A DNA stretch of 64,000 bases from Desulforhopalus singaporensis (GCF_900104445.1 NZ_FNJI01000001.1:124001-188000), one strand, 5' to 3'. Positions 44,930 to 55,263 are shown, counted from the stretch's first letter. Translations and numbers: made by a program. Notes: a model not told the origin generated them from the sequence alone.

Positions 44930-46672
44930 CTATTTTACATAACGGGTGTCGGCCAGGCGGGCTTCAAGTTTTTCCGCAAGCCAGAAAGAGATACAGGTGA
45001 CAACCATCAGGATTGTCGACATTGCCATGGCCTGTCCGTAATTCAGGCTGCCTGGATGACTGAGAAAACGAAAAATTGCTACGGGCATTGTCGGGGTATG
45101 GGGACGTGCGACAAAAGCTGAAGCGCCGAATTCCCCCATGCTGATTGCAAACGCGAAAATGGCGGCGACCAGGATGGCCTTGCGCAGCAGGGGAATGTCT
45201 ATCAGCCGCCATACCCGGAACGGGGAGGCACCGAGAAGGGTGGCCGCCTCGCGCAGATCAGCAGGAATCTGCCTCAGTGAAGGCAGCAGGCACCGCACCA
45301 CGAAGGGAAAAGCGACCAGGGCGTGAGCCAGGGGGACCAGCAGCAAAGAATCCCGGAGGTTGACCGGAGGCTTGTTGAGGGCGACAATATAACCAAACCC
45401 CAGAGTTACCGCTGAGGTTGCGAGCGGGAGCATGATAACGGCATCCCAGAAGGCGATGTTCTTTCCCGAGTTGTCGCTGAGAAAAGTAGCCGCAAGAAGT
45501 CCCAGCGACAGGGCGATGGACATGGCGCCGAAACCGAAAAGAATCGAGTTTTTCACCGAAGCGATTGGTTCGACCATGAGCAGCGAAGTGTCGTCCCGGG
45601 TAAAGAGCGTGGTGTAGTAGAGCAGGGTGAACCCGTCCTCGCCGCTGAATGACCTGATTATAAGAGCGATCAGCGGCGTGGCTAGCAGCAGGATCATGAA
45701 CGAGAGGTTGAAAAAGGCGAAGCTACGTTTTGCCGCGCTCTCAGGATCCGACTGGGTGTTGCTCACATCGCCTGCGAAAAATGAGACCTTGGTCCGTTTG
45801 GCAAGCCGGGCATGAAGCCACATGAGCAAAAAATTAAAAACAAGCTGGATTATGGCGAGGGTGGCAGCCATCGGCAGATTGAAAAGCTGCACCGTCTGTC
45901 TGTAGATCTCGACTTCGAGGGTGGAAAAGCGTGGTCCGCCGAGAATCAGTATTACCCCAAAGCTGGTGAAGCAGAAGGTAAAGACCAGCAGGGCCGCCGA
46001 CCCTATTGCCGGCATCAGTAACGGCAGGGTTACGGTGCGGAAAGCGGCCATGGGCGAGGCGCCAAGCATGCGTGCGGCGGCGACGACCTTGTGGTCGATT
46101 GTGGACCAGAAACTGCTTACCATCCGTACCACCAGGGTGTAGTTGTAAAAAATATGGGCCAGAAGAAAAAAAACGATTGTCTGGTCGATATCAATGACCG
46201 GTTCAGACAGGCCAAACATTGACATCGACCAGTGGTTAACCAGCCCGTTTTGGCCAAGCAGAGCCCTGAAAGCGGCCGCGGTTACCACGGTGGGCATAAC
46301 AAAGGGAACCGTCATGAGCGCCTGGAATACGGCTTTGCCCCTGAAACTGTACTTGGCGAATACATATGCGCCGGGCAGCGCAAAAACCAGGGTCAGGATT
46401 GTGGAAAGGGCTGCCTGCCATATGGAGAACCAGAGGATCTTGCCATAGGTTCCACTGCCGAATAGTTTTTGCAGGACGGTTGTCTGCAGCCCGCCGTCCT
46501 GGGACAGGCTGAGGCCGATAATCCTGCTCAGGGGGAAAAAATAGAAGACTGCAAGAAACAGCAGCGGCAGCGAAAACAGCAGCCATCTTATAACAGGTCT
46601 ACGCAGCACCACGGCAGACTGCTCCAGTTCGATAAAGGTTGCTGACGGCTTCCGGCAACCGGCTGATTCCAA
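44930..46672 (-). CDS. thiP: Thiamine ABC importer permease, fused two-domain (ThiP-like)
   Basis: 580 residues containing two tandem permease domains, as in ThiP and FbpB. Each half has six or so helices and its own EAA loop ('AAARMLGASPMAAFRTVTLP' near 190 and 'EAATLLGASPFRVWRLIDIP' near 480). The start is probably a TTG at 46672 (no strong ribosome site). It lies 33 nt after thiB and 4 nt before thiQ. Confidence 0.9.
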   Translation of the reverse strand: MESAGCRKPSATFIELEQSAVVLRRPVIRWLLFSLPLLFLAVFYFFPLSRIIGLSLSQDGGLQTTVLQKLFGSGTYGKILWFSIWQAALSTILTLVFALPGAYVFAKYSFRGKAVFQALMTVPFVMPTVVTAAAFRALLGQNGLVNHWSMSMFGLSEPVIDIDQTIVFFLLAHIFYNYTLVVRMVSSFWSTIDHKVVAAARMLGASPMAAFRTVTLPLLMPAIGSAALLVFTFCFTSFGVILILGGPRFSTLEVEIYRQTVQLFNLPMAATLAIIQLVFNFLLMWLHARLAKRTKVSFFAGDVSNTQSDPESAAKRSFAFFNLSFMILLLATPLIALIIRSFSGEDGFTLLYYTTLFTRDDTSLLMVEPIASVKNSILFGFGAMSIALSLGLLAATFLSDNSGKNIAFWDAVIMLPLATSAVTLGFGYIVALNKPPVNLRDSLLLVPLAHALVAFPFVVRCLLPSLRQIPADLREAATLLGASPFRVWRLIDIPLLRKAILVAAIFAFAISMGEFGASAFVARPHTPTMPVAIFRFLSHPGSLNYGQAMAMSTILMVVTCISFWLAEKLEARLADTRYVK

Positions 46673-46705
46673 ATGAACCGGGGTGGTGTAGTAACGATTG
46701 GGCCA

Positions 46706-47746
46706 TCAGCGCAGCACCGCCTCGGTCCATGCCTCGATCCATTTTTCACGGTTCATCTCTATGGCATCGGGGCTTACGGTTGCCGGATCTTCGGCCACTT
46801 TTGCATGTTTGACAAAAACCTCCGGGAGGGTCGCTTCGCTGTTGCTTGGAAAAACAAACATCTTCAGCGGGATGTCTTCCTGGAAACTGCGACTGAGCAT
46901 GAAGTCGATGAATTTTTCAGCCAGCGGACCGTTCTGGGTGTTTTTGAGAATACCGGCGAACTCGATCTGGCGAAATGCCGATCCCGCGGTCACAACTGCT
47001 GCAGTCGGTGCTTCCGCAAGCTCCTTTTCGGCGTAATAGACTGCGGCGGGTGGGCTTGAGGCGTAACTCACGACGATCGGCCGGTCGCCCTTGGATGCCG
47101 CCGTAAAGTGTCCGAAATATGCGTCTTCCCAGCCTCCCGTCACCAAGACGTCGTTGTTTCGTAATTTTTTCCAGTACGCGATAAAATCGTCTTCACCATA
47201 TTTGCCGACGGTTGCCAGCAGAAAGGCCATGCCCGGTGACGAGGTCGCCGGGTTCTGCACAACGGTAAGCCCTCTATAAGCGGGCAGAACAAGATCGTCC
47301 AGTGATGAGGGGGGGAGCAAATCATGCTGCCTGAACCACTGTTTGTCGTAGTTGAGACAGACGTCGCCGTAATCGACCGGCAGCAACCGGTGTTGCTTAT
47401 CAAGCTGCAGTTCGGCAGGGATCTTGGCCAGCAGGGGAGAATTGTAGGGTCTGAAGATATCGCCTTTTATGGCTCGTGAAAAAAAAGTATTGTCAACCCC
47501 GAAAAACAGATCGGCCATCGGGTTTTCCCGGGAGAGGATAGCCTGGATAAGCGCTGCTCCCGCATCTCCTGCCTTGAGGATGCGCACCTTTACCCCGTGC
47601 TCTTTTTCAAAGCCTGCAAGCACCTCTTTTGAGACGTTGAAACTGTCGTGGGTCATAAGGGTCAACGATTTTTCTGCCGCCGCAGGCTGCACACAAAGCG
47701 CAAAAAGTATGACCAGGACAGGGACTGATCGAAATAATGCTGTCAT
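46706..47746 (-). CDS. thiB: Thiamine-binding periplasmic protein ThiB
   Basis: 346 residues. The signal peptide MTALFRSVPVLVILFALCVQ ends near PAAAEKS. The mature start 'SLTLMTHDSFNVSKEVLAGF' and 'DLFFGVDNTFFSRA', 'LLPVDYGDVCLNYD' and 'NPATSSPGMAFLLATVGKYG' are the ThiB pattern that binds thiamine or TPP between two lobes. GGAGG lies 7 nt before the ATG. It directly follows a TPP riboswitch and terminator, confirming control by TPP. Confidence 0.95.
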   Translation of the reverse strand: MTALFRSVPVLVILFALCVQPAAAEKSLTLMTHDSFNVSKEVLAGFEKEHGVKVRILKAGDAGAALIQAILSRENPMADLFFGVDNTFFSRAIKGDIFRPYNSPLLAKIPAELQLDKQHRLLPVDYGDVCLNYDKQWFRQHDLLPPSSLDDLVLPAYRGLTVVQNPATSSPGMAFLLATVGKYGEDDFIAYWKKLRNNDVLVTGGWEDAYFGHFTAASKGDRPIVVSYASSPPAAVYYAEKELAEAPTAAVVTAGSAFRQIEFAGILKNTQNGPLAEKFIDFMLSRSFQEDIPLKMFVFPSNSEATLPEVFVKHAKVAEDPATVSPDAIEMNREKWIEAWTEAVLR

Positions 47747-47802
47747 AATTTTCCTCCATTGATTAATCGGTGACGATCCCGGCAACAACCTTGATAACCA
47801 AT

Positions 47803-47831
47803 AAAAAAAAGCCGCCTTTGGAAGAGACGGC
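47803..47831 (-). terminator. Riboswitch-controlled intrinsic terminator
   Basis: On the minus strand GCCGTCT and AGGCGGC (47811-47831) form a 7-bp stem, followed at once by eight T (47803-47810). It starts 5 nt after the TPP aptamer and 57 nt before thiB. TPP binding would favour this terminator and shut off thiBPQ; an anti-terminator would use aptamer P1 sequence. The switching partner was not modelled. Confidence 0.85.
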
Positions 47832-47836
47832 TACGT

Positions 47837-47923
47837 TGCGTTTCCCTCCGCCGGCATTACCCGGATCAGGTTCTGCGGTCGGGTTTGCAACCCCTCTCAG
47901 CCCGCCACTATCGAGCTCCCGCA
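47837..47923 (-). promoter_or_regulatory. TPP riboswitch (THI element) controlling thiBPQ
   Basis: Minus-strand sequence shows the diagnostic THI-box segments in order: a GGGAGC-type 5' arm, GGCTGAGAGGG, GACCGCAGAACCTGATCCGG, GTAATGCCGGCGGAGGGAAA, and P1 closed by TGCG (47920-47923) with CGCA (47837-47840). The CUGAGA and ACCUGAU cores contact the pyrimidine ring, and the GCGGAGGGA loop contacts the diphosphate. With the terminator just downstream it acts by premature termination when TPP is plentiful. Confidence 0.97.
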
Positions 47924-48101
47924 GGGGCGATTATACCATATGGTATAGTCGGAACCAATGTAAGAATGACGGAGGTTGCAAAAGGATGGGGAGAGTTGGT
48001 TGAAAAAAAGATGCCTTGATATCTGGCAAGGCTCAGCGGGAGAGCCGAGGTTTTCCCCGGGATACGCGGGCAGCACCGCAGGCAGATTGCGGGGGGAGAA
48101 C

Positions 48102-49436
48102 TTATCTTTGCAGCAGCACGATGGTCTCGATATGGTGAGTTTGCGGAAACATGTCGATAGGCTGTACCGTCGTTACGGAAAAACCTTTGGCGCAGAGGTT
48201 TTCGAGGTCCCGGCACAGGGTGGCCGGGTCGCAGGATACATAGATCAGTTTATCCCTGGTCAGGCGACCAAGTTCTGCGCTCAGGTCGGGAGCACCCTGC
48301 CTGGGGGGGTCGATGATGACGCAATCGAACCGGGCACCATCCTCGATCAGGCTGCGGCAACCCTGGTGAACAGGGCTTTTGATGAATGTGCAGTTGGTAA
48401 TATCGGCTACTTCTGCGTTTTTTCCTGCGCTGCGTATGGCGCTGCCCTGACCCTCGATTCCGGTAATATGTTGTGCAGTCTGTCCCAGGGCGATAGCGAA
48501 ATTGCCCATTCCGCAGTAGAGGTCGAGCACCGTGTCCCGACCGCTGAGATCTGCAAGGTTGATGACCTCTTTTATCATCTGCCGGTTTTGATTGAGGTTG
48601 ACCTGGCAGAATCCGCCCACCTCCCAATTGAGCTGCAGCTCTTTTCCTGACTCGAAAAAATCCGGATAGATGACACTGAGATGGTTGTGAGCCAAAGTGG
48701 TTGCATCGCCAAAAGGGCCCTGGATGGGAAAATCCGCTCCGGTGAAAAAGATTCGTTCCACACAGTCAACAGCTTTGCAGAGGGTGACCGCCCGGTTTTT
48801 GTCAGCCGGTCGAATTCTGCGTTTGAATTTGAAGATGCAGACCGTTGACCCTGTCGCCGGGTTAAGCAGCAGTTCGACTTCCGTAGACAACCCAACAAGG
48901 TCCCGCCCCTGCTGGTTCTGCTGTATCCGGTACACTGTTTCCACGATTGCATCCGGGGCCAGTAGACATGAATCCACTGCAATGATCTCGTGGGACCTGT
49001 AACGATTAAAGCCGAGCTGGCCGTTTTCATTGACCTGCAGACGGATACGCTGCCGATAGTGAAACTGCTCGGGCGAGCCCGACACCGGGCAGATCTTGTC
49101 CTGGATATCTGGTGGCAGAAATTCGCTGCGGCGTTGAAACAGATCGGCCAGGATATCTTTTTTGACGGTCAGCTGGGTGGCGTAATCGGTGTGCTGCAGA
49201 TCGCAGCCGCCGCACCGTCCGTAGTATGGGCAGGGTGGATCAATCCTGTCGGGGTGCGGTTTGACAACTTCGACCGGGGTGCCGATGAGATAGTTCTTTT
49301 TTCCCCTGCGGACGGATACCGTAACGGTTTCTCCGGGAAGCACCTGGTTGACCAGCACTATCTGTCCCGAAGGAAGATGGGCGAGGCCGTACCCGCCGTG
49401 GACGATTTTTTCTATTGATACTGTCTGGGTTGCCAT
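48102..49436 (-). CDS. rlmD: 23S rRNA (uracil-5-)-methyltransferase, RlmD/RlmCD (TrmA) family
   Basis: 444 residues. An N-terminal TRAM domain (about 1-60, IVHGGYGLAHLPSGQ) precedes the iron-sulfur cluster cysteines CPYYGRCGGCDLQH. The SAM-binding core is 'VLDLYCGMGNFAIALG'. The catalytic pair is Cys in YVSCDPATLCRDL with the conserved DPPRQGAP loop. These enzymes make m5U1939 or m5U747 in 23S rRNA; which one cannot be told. It lies upstream of, and in the same direction as, the TPP riboswitch, so it precedes thiB but is separately controlled. Confidence 0.93.
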   Translation of the reverse strand: MATQTVSIEKIVHGGYGLAHLPSGQIVLVNQVLPGETVTVSVRRGKKNYLIGTPVEVVKPHPDRIDPPCPYYGRCGGCDLQHTDYATQLTVKKDILADLFQRRSEFLPPDIQDKICPVSGSPEQFHYRQRIRLQVNENGQLGFNRYRSHEIIAVDSCLLAPDAIVETVYRIQQNQQGRDLVGLSTEVELLLNPATGSTVCIFKFKRRIRPADKNRAVTLCKAVDCVERIFFTGADFPIQGPFGDATTLAHNHLSVIYPDFFESGKELQLNWEVGGFCQVNLNQNRQMIKEVINLADLSGRDTVLDLYCGMGNFAIALGQTAQHITGIEGQGSAIRSAGKNAEVADITNCTFIKSPVHQGCRSLIEDGARFDCVIIDPPRQGAPDLSAELGRLTRDKLIYVSCDPATLCRDLENLCAKGFSVTTVQPIDMFPQTHHIETIVLLQR

Positions 49437-49637
49437 CTTCCGCTTACAGGTGGATTTAATAGTTTGTAATGAGTATTATAACTGTGATCTGATCCAGCGG
49501 ACACGATGTGCGGTCCATGCACATGAACATGGCAGGTAATCGGCCCGGTGACGCCACTATATACGATCTCGAGAAGATATCACAGCGTTCCCGGTTGTAA
49601 AAGGAATAATCCGTCACCCGAACCACCAGGGAAACTA

Positions 49638-51401
49638 TTGCAGTTAATCATCGCACCCTTGTTGAAGTTTCGAAATCTATTGCTGGTCGGTCTGGTCTTT
49701 CAGTTGCTGACCAGGCCTGCCTGTGCCGCCGTGGAGGTCAGGGTGGTGGTGAAAGGCGTCGAGGGCGCCCTCTACGATAATGTGCTCTCCCGTCTGTCCA
49801 TTAATCTGCAGAAGGAAAACGCCCGGCTGCAGGTTGCGGGTATGTACAAGCTCCATGGCAAGGCCACAGCCGACATTGAAGATGCCCTTGCCCCTTACGG
49901 ATATTACCATCCAGCGGTTACCTCCAGCTTAAGACCGGGCGATGACGGCTGGGTCGCCGAATATGTTATAGACAAGGGTGAACCGCTGATAATAAAGGAG
50001 GTAGATCTGTGTCTTTCAGGCAGTGGGAAGAGGAGCAGGACTCTTGAGCTGGCCCTGCAGAGTTTCGCCCTGAGAAAAGGGGAAATCCTTGATCAGACCG
50101 TCTACGAAAAGGAAAAAAAGAGGCTTGTCAATGCTGCCATCGCCCTGGGGTTTCTTGATTCCGGTTTTTTGCGAAAAAAAATAACAATCAACCGCGCAGA
50201 CAACAGCGGCGAGATAGATCTCTGCCTTGAAACGGGAAGACAGTATGTGTTCGGCGAAACCTCAGGCGGAGAAAATGTGATACGCAAGAGTTTGATGGAC
50301 CGTTTTCTGCCGTACAAAAAGGGGGAGCCGTTTAGCGAGGTGAAGCTTTACGAGCTGCAGTCCACACTCTACCGTACCGATTATTTCCGGGAGGTTCGGG
50401 TATGGGCCGACAAGGACTCGGCCTCGGCCGACAGGGTTCCGGTGGTGATCGATGCGGTCGCGCCGGATAATCTCAACAAATACAGTTTCGGGGTGGGATT
50501 CGCCACCGACACCGGAGTCAGGGCAAAGGTCGACTGGCGAAACCGCCTGTTCAACGACCGGGGCCATAAGATACAGGCAGGGCTGCTCATGGCCGAATTT
50601 GAAAAAAGTCTGTCACTGACCACCCAGATCCCAAGAAAAGACCCCCGGTACGATATGCTGGTACACAGCCTCGGCTATCAAGACAAAACCTGGGAAAACA
50701 CGACGACCAGACTGATAACCGCATCGGTCGCCCAGGAACATTCCGGGCCACGGTTCAAGTTCGGTATCGGACTGGAGGTGCGTGACGAGGTGTACGATGT
50801 CGGAAGCACGCGGGGCGACGCAACCATGCTGATCCCGTCGCTCAACGGCGGGGTGGTGTTCGCCGACAACATTCTCAACACCACCAACGGACTACAGTTT
50901 TCGGTCGGGGTGCTGGGGGCTCTTGAAAATGTCCTGTCCAATGTCAGCTTTTTACAGGGAACCGTCAACGGAAAGGCTATCTTCACCCCGGTAAAGGGGG
51001 TGAGGCTTATCGGCAGGGCCTCGTTCGGGGCAACCCTGGTTGACTCCAGCAATGACCTGCCGCCGTCACTGCGATTCTACACCGGTGGAGATACCACCAT
51101 CAGGGGATACCAGTATCGATCCATCGGGACCAAGGACAGTTCCGGAGAGGTGATCGGCGGCAAGTATCTCAGCGTGCAGTCCATTGAGGTTGAGAAAATC
51201 CTGGGTCAGTACTGGAGTGTCGCGACGTTCTGGGACGGGGGGCTCGCCTCGGACGACCTGCAGCTCGATTACTCCCAGGGGGTGGGCGCCGGGCTCAGGT
51301 TTCGTCTGCCTTTTGGCCAGGTGAGGCTGGATGTGGCATCGGCAGTAACGGAAGACGGCCAACCGTTCATGGTGCATCTTAACGTTGGGGGTGATTTCTG
51401 A
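49638..51401 (+). CDS. tamA: TamA, Omp85-family outer-membrane assembly factor
   Basis: About 587 residues. A signal sequence (LLLVGLVFQLLTRPACA) is followed by three POTRA domains (about 35-260) and a 16-stranded barrel. 'FYTGGDTTIRGYQYRSIG' contains the (V/I)RG(Y/F) motif of lid loop 6. The last strand ends in Phe (HLNVGGDF). TamA and TamB move certain proteins and lipids to the outer membrane. A TTG at 49638 with GGGAAACT upstream is the likely start; an ATG at 49548 would add a 30-residue non-signal-like extension. The stop overlaps the tamB start by 1 nt. Confidence 0.93.
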   Translation: MQLIIAPLLKFRNLLLVGLVFQLLTRPACAAVEVRVVVKGVEGALYDNVLSRLSINLQKENARLQVAGMYKLHGKATADIEDALAPYGYYHPAVTSSLRPGDDGWVAEYVIDKGEPLIIKEVDLCLSGSGKRSRTLELALQSFALRKGEILDQTVYEKEKKRLVNAAIALGFLDSGFLRKKITINRADNSGEIDLCLETGRQYVFGETSGGENVIRKSLMDRFLPYKKGEPFSEVKLYELQSTLYRTDYFREVRVWADKDSASADRVPVVIDAVAPDNLNKYSFGVGFATDTGVRAKVDWRNRLFNDRGHKIQAGLLMAEFEKSLSLTTQIPRKDPRYDMLVHSLGYQDKTWENTTTRLITASVAQEHSGPRFKFGIGLEVRDEVYDVGSTRGDATMLIPSLNGGVVFADNILNTTNGLQFSVGVLGALENVLSNVSFLQGTVNGKAIFTPVKGVRLIGRASFGATLVDSSNDLPPSLRFYTGGDTTIRGYQYRSIGTKDSSGEVIGGKYLSVQSIEVEKILGQYWSVATFWDGGLASDDLQLDYSQGVGAGLRFRLPFGQVRLDVASAVTEDGQPFMVHLNVGGDF

Positions 51402-54400
51402 TGAAGAAACGGTACCTGTTGTCTGGCGCCCTGGTTGTCTTGTCAGCCGTTCTTTTCTTTTTGCTCGCAACAACTGCAGGCTTGCAGCTGCTGTGGAAGG
51501 GGGCGTTTCTTGCGACCGGCGGTCGGATTGTAGTCGGTGAGATCAGCGGTACTCTTTTGAAAAACGTGGTTGCCAAAGACCTGAGGTTTGGGGCAGGCAA
51601 CAGCCTGGTTGAGATTGACAGGGTCGAACTTACCTGGCAGGGGGCGAAGATCCTGCAAAAAGAAATAGTCATCAACCGTCTTGGCGTCGACAGGGTGAGG
51701 GTAACGTTGCAGCAGCCACCGGCGGCTGATTCACTGGTCTCCGGGACTTCCGTTGCTGAAAAGTCAGCTGACAGTGTTGATTTACGGTCTCTGTACTCTA
51801 TGATGCCGGATATACTGGTCGATAATCTGCAACTTGACGACTTCAGGCTGGTTGGCAATGACAACAGCGAGCTGTTGGTTGTCGACTCACTGGATTTCAA
51901 GGGGTCGCTGACGAACAATCGCGTGGGTATCAACCGACTGCGGATAGCGGGACCGGATCTTGGATTTACCGCCGAAGGAAATATGGCGCTGGACGGCGAC
52001 CGTAGTCTTGACTTGACGGGGCAATGGCGTCTGGCCGGGTTCGGGTTCCATCCGATGACCGGCAGGTATTCTTTCAGCGGCCCGCTGCTTGGGCTCGCCG
52101 TTGAGGTTGCGATGGAGACTCCAGGGGATATAAAGGTTGCCGGTGTCGTAAAAAATCTCACCGGCGATCCTCAGTGGGTGGCGACGCTTGATGCCCTCGG
52201 GGTCGATCTTTCGCTCTGGATCAAACACTGTCCACCTATTTTCCTCAGGCAGGTGCACGGCGATCTCTACGGCGATTTCGCCAGTTACCTGGGACTCGTC
52301 GAGGCCGACGGCGATTGGGCGATGTATCGGGACATGCACCTGACAACGGAGCTTGACGGCGACGGGTGGGGAATTTTATTCAAGCGCCTGCGCATCAATC
52401 ACGGCGGGGGGAGCGCGGTGGGTGACAACTCTTCAATTTCCTGGGAAAAGTTGTTTTCATGGCGTGCCGGTATAGTCGTTGATAACTTTAATCCGCAGGT
52501 TTTTGCCAACGCATTGTTCGGTTCCGTCGGCGGCCGTTTCAACTCCATCGGCGATGTGACCGAGGACGGGCTTGACGCTTCGTTTGACATAGAAAAACTA
52601 TCCGGCAGTCTCAATGGGCTGGAGGCGTCTCTTGAGGGTCGGCTCAATTTGACCGAAAAAGGACTGTTCAGCGATGGGCTGGTGGTGCAAAGTGGCGATA
52701 ATAACGGGGTCGCCCGACTGGAACATGGCGAATTCATCTGGGATCGCAAGCCTTCGTGGAAATCCGCTGTCCGGTTCGACGGGTTTAACCCCGCGGTGTT
52801 TCATCCGGAGTTTGGTGGCAGGGTGGACGGCCGCGTTATGGCCCAAGGATACTGGAACGACCGGGGGCTGTTCGGCGATCTGCAGGTCTTTGATGTCAAG
52901 GGTGTTTTGCGGGGCCAGAAGCTGAACGGCGAAGGGGCGGTGAATATATCGGAAAACAGCGTAGCCACCTCGGGACTGACGGTCGGACTCGGTCCCTCTT
53001 CGCTTCGCCTGAGCGGTGGAGTCGGGGATGAAAAGACCTTGACTTTTGAGTTGTTGTCCACCGATCTGTCCACCTTGGTCCCGGACATGCGGGGAAAGCT
53101 TTCGGCCAAGGGAGCGGTTGCAGGGGTAAAAGATGATACCCGGCTGCACCTTCTTCTTGATGCAGAGCGATTCGGGTATAAAGATCTGCAACTGGGCACG
53201 CTGCAGGGTGAGATTGACGCAGCCCCTTCGAAAACAGGTGTAATAAAAGGTGGGATCAGTTACCAAAAACTTGCGTTTTCCGGGCTGAAACCTTTTGACG
53301 GCACGGTCGAATTTGGTGGTACCAGGAATGATCATAGCGGAACCATCGCGGTTACGGGGAATGGCTTCAGCGCAAAGGGGCGGTTTGCCGGGAGTTATGG
53401 GCAGGAGGGATGGCAGGGACGGTTGTCTTCCATGCAGGCGTATAGTCCGGTGAGCGGTGCAGTGAGCCAGAACGACCAGGCTGTTCTTGCCGTGGATCGC
53501 AACCGGTTGAGCCTTGAGGGGCTGTGCGCCGGGGCAAGGGGTGCGACAAAGGACGGCCACGGCAGGGGGCCGGCCACCGAAGTCTCCGGATGTATTAGCG
53601 GAAAGCTGGATTATCAGGACGAGTTGTCCTGGGATCTGAACGCTCATCTGGACCAGAGTTCTCTTGCCTGGTTTGCATCTTTTTTCAAAAGATCAATGCT
53701 TGGCGGCGGTACAGTCGGCGGGGATCTCTTCTTTGCAGGAGATGGTCAGGCAATCAAAAAGGGGCAGGCAGACCTGCAGGCGCAGAATGTGCAACTGATC
53801 CTCGACGACGTTGGTCATGGGGCCATGGATGGTCTGTTTCTTCCCAGTGCCGGTTTCAGCATGACCCTGAAGAATAAATCGTTTTTTGGGTCCGGTAGCG
53901 TGCAAGAGCAGGATGGAGGGGGGCTGGAATTCGATCTCCGGGTAGATAATGCGGGAGATTTTACCTTTGATCCTGAGCAGCTGCCGATTGCCGGGAAAGT
54001 CACTTTTTCCGACTTTGAAGCGGGGATGTTCGGTAATCTCAGTCTGTATGCTATCCAGCCGAGCGGTTCGATAAACAGCGTGCTTACCATAGACGGTACT
54101 CTGAAAGTGCCCCGGCTGACTGGCAAGGTCGATCTGCTGGACGGCGGACTCTATCTGCCCTACCAGGGGATCACCCTCAAGGATGTATCGCTTGAACTGG
54201 CTGCAACTCCCACCGGTGCAAGGATTGGCGGAACCGCTTCGTCGGGTGGGGGCCTTATGGATGCTGACGGAAAAATCGAATATCAGAAATCCGGGCCGAC
54301 CGGTACCATCAATCTCAAGAGCAACGATTTTTTGCTGGTGGACCTGCCCGAATACTCCCTGACTGTTGACTCCGATGTAGTTTTCACCTTCAACCGTGAG

Positions 54401-55261
54401 CGTGGCACGATAGCCGGCGTCGTCACCGCAACAGAAGGGCTGGTGGCACCTGAAGAACTTCAGGATTCGGTGTCTGTTTCAGAAGATGTCGTGATCGTTG
54501 ATGCAGTTGATGATGCGCAATCCTCAAGCGGTTGGCCGTTGTTCCTTGACCTGCATGTCTTTCTCGGCGACCGGATCATGATTGACGGGTATGGATTGCG
54601 CGGCAGACTCACCGGCGACCTGCTGGTGGAGACGACGCCTTCCAATTTTATTGTTGGCAGGGGGGAACTTGACCTTGTCGAGGGGGGCTATTCCATTTAT
54701 GGGCGTGCTTTTGATATTGAGCGGGGCCGGTTTGTTTTCAGCGGCGGACCTATTGATAACCCCGGTATAGACGTGCGGGCGCAAAAAAAAGTAGGTTCGG
54801 AGACCGCGCTCAGTGAAGGATACACCGTGGGAGTGGATATCAGCGGATTGGTGCATAACCTGCAGTTCCGGCTGTTCTCCGATCCCTATATGGAGGATAC
54901 CGAAATCTTGTCCTATCTGATCATGGGGCATTCCCTTGCCGGGTCAACCCAGAAAGACGGCAGTCTGCTCAAGGCGGCGGCCTCAAGCCTCGGCCTGGGG
55001 GAGGGCAGCAAACTGGTTGAGGATCTGGGAAAAATATTTATCGATGACGTGCACTTTGAAGGGAATGCCAGGGAAGAGAACATCTCCGTCGTTCTTGGCA
55101 AACGGATAACCGAAGACCTTTATGTCGGCTACGACTACAATATGTTCAGTGAACTTGGACAGTTCCGCGTGCGTTATGATCTTGTCAAGGGGTTCCGGGT
55201 CGAGACGAGCAGTTCTATCGAGTCGACGGGGGCAGACCTGCTCTATTCTTTTGAGCGATAG
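51401..55261 (+). CDS. tamB: TamB, AsmA-like translocation/lipid-transport protein
   Basis: 1286 residues. An N-terminal membrane anchor (YLLSGALVVLSAVLFFLLAT) is followed by a long beta-rich region of repeated short strands, which in the family builds a hydrophobic groove spanning the periplasm. The C-terminal TamB/DUF490 domain (about 930-1286) includes 'GRGELDLVEGGYSIYGRAFD', 'DTEILSYLIMGHSLAGST' and the final LLYSFER that docks with TamA. TGATG overlap with tamA means coupled translation. Confidence 0.96.
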   Translation: MKKRYLLSGALVVLSAVLFFLLATTAGLQLLWKGAFLATGGRIVVGEISGTLLKNVVAKDLRFGAGNSLVEIDRVELTWQGAKILQKEIVINRLGVDRVRVTLQQPPAADSLVSGTSVAEKSADSVDLRSLYSMMPDILVDNLQLDDFRLVGNDNSELLVVDSLDFKGSLTNNRVGINRLRIAGPDLGFTAEGNMALDGDRSLDLTGQWRLAGFGFHPMTGRYSFSGPLLGLAVEVAMETPGDIKVAGVVKNLTGDPQWVATLDALGVDLSLWIKHCPPIFLRQVHGDLYGDFASYLGLVEADGDWAMYRDMHLTTELDGDGWGILFKRLRINHGGGSAVGDNSSISWEKLFSWRAGIVVDNFNPQVFANALFGSVGGRFNSIGDVTEDGLDASFDIEKLSGSLNGLEASLEGRLNLTEKGLFSDGLVVQSGDNNGVARLEHGEFIWDRKPSWKSAVRFDGFNPAVFHPEFGGRVDGRVMAQGYWNDRGLFGDLQVFDVKGVLRGQKLNGEGAVNISENSVATSGLTVGLGPSSLRLSGGVGDEKTLTFELLSTDLSTLVPDMRGKLSAKGAVAGVKDDTRLHLLLDAERFGYKDLQLGTLQGEIDAAPSKTGVIKGGISYQKLAFSGLKPFDGTVEFGGTRNDHSGTIAVTGNGFSAKGRFAGSYGQEGWQGRLSSMQAYSPVSGAVSQNDQAVLAVDRNRLSLEGLCAGARGATKDGHGRGPATEVSGCISGKLDYQDELSWDLNAHLDQSSLAWFASFFKRSMLGGGTVGGDLFFAGDGQAIKKGQADLQAQNVQLILDDVGHGAMDGLFLPSAGFSMTLKNKSFFGSGSVQEQDGGGLEFDLRVDNAGDFTFDPEQLPIAGKVTFSDFEAGMFGNLSLYAIQPSGSINSVLTIDGTLKVPRLTGKVDLLDGGLYLPYQGITLKDVSLELAATPTGARIGGTASSGGGLMDADGKIEYQKSGPTGTINLKSNDFLLVDLPEYSLTVDSDVVFTFNRERGTIAGVVTATEGLVAPEELQDSVSVSEDVVIVDAVDDAQSSSGWPLFLDLHVFLGDRIMIDGYGLRGRLTGDLLVETTPSNFIVGRGELDLVEGGYSIYGRAFDIERGRFVFSGGPIDNPGIDVRAQKKVGSETALSEGYTVGVDISGLVHNLQFRLFSDPYMEDTEILSYLIMGHSLAGSTQKDGSLLKAAASSLGLGEGSKLVEDLGKIFIDDVHFEGNAREENISVVLGKRITEDLYVGYDYNMFSELGQFRVRYDLVKGFRVETSSSIESTGADLLYSFER

Positions 55262-55263
55262 TC

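Noticed and set aside
52598-53647. 349-codon minus-strand frame inside tamB
   Set aside because: Antisense shadow within a continuous TamB reading frame.
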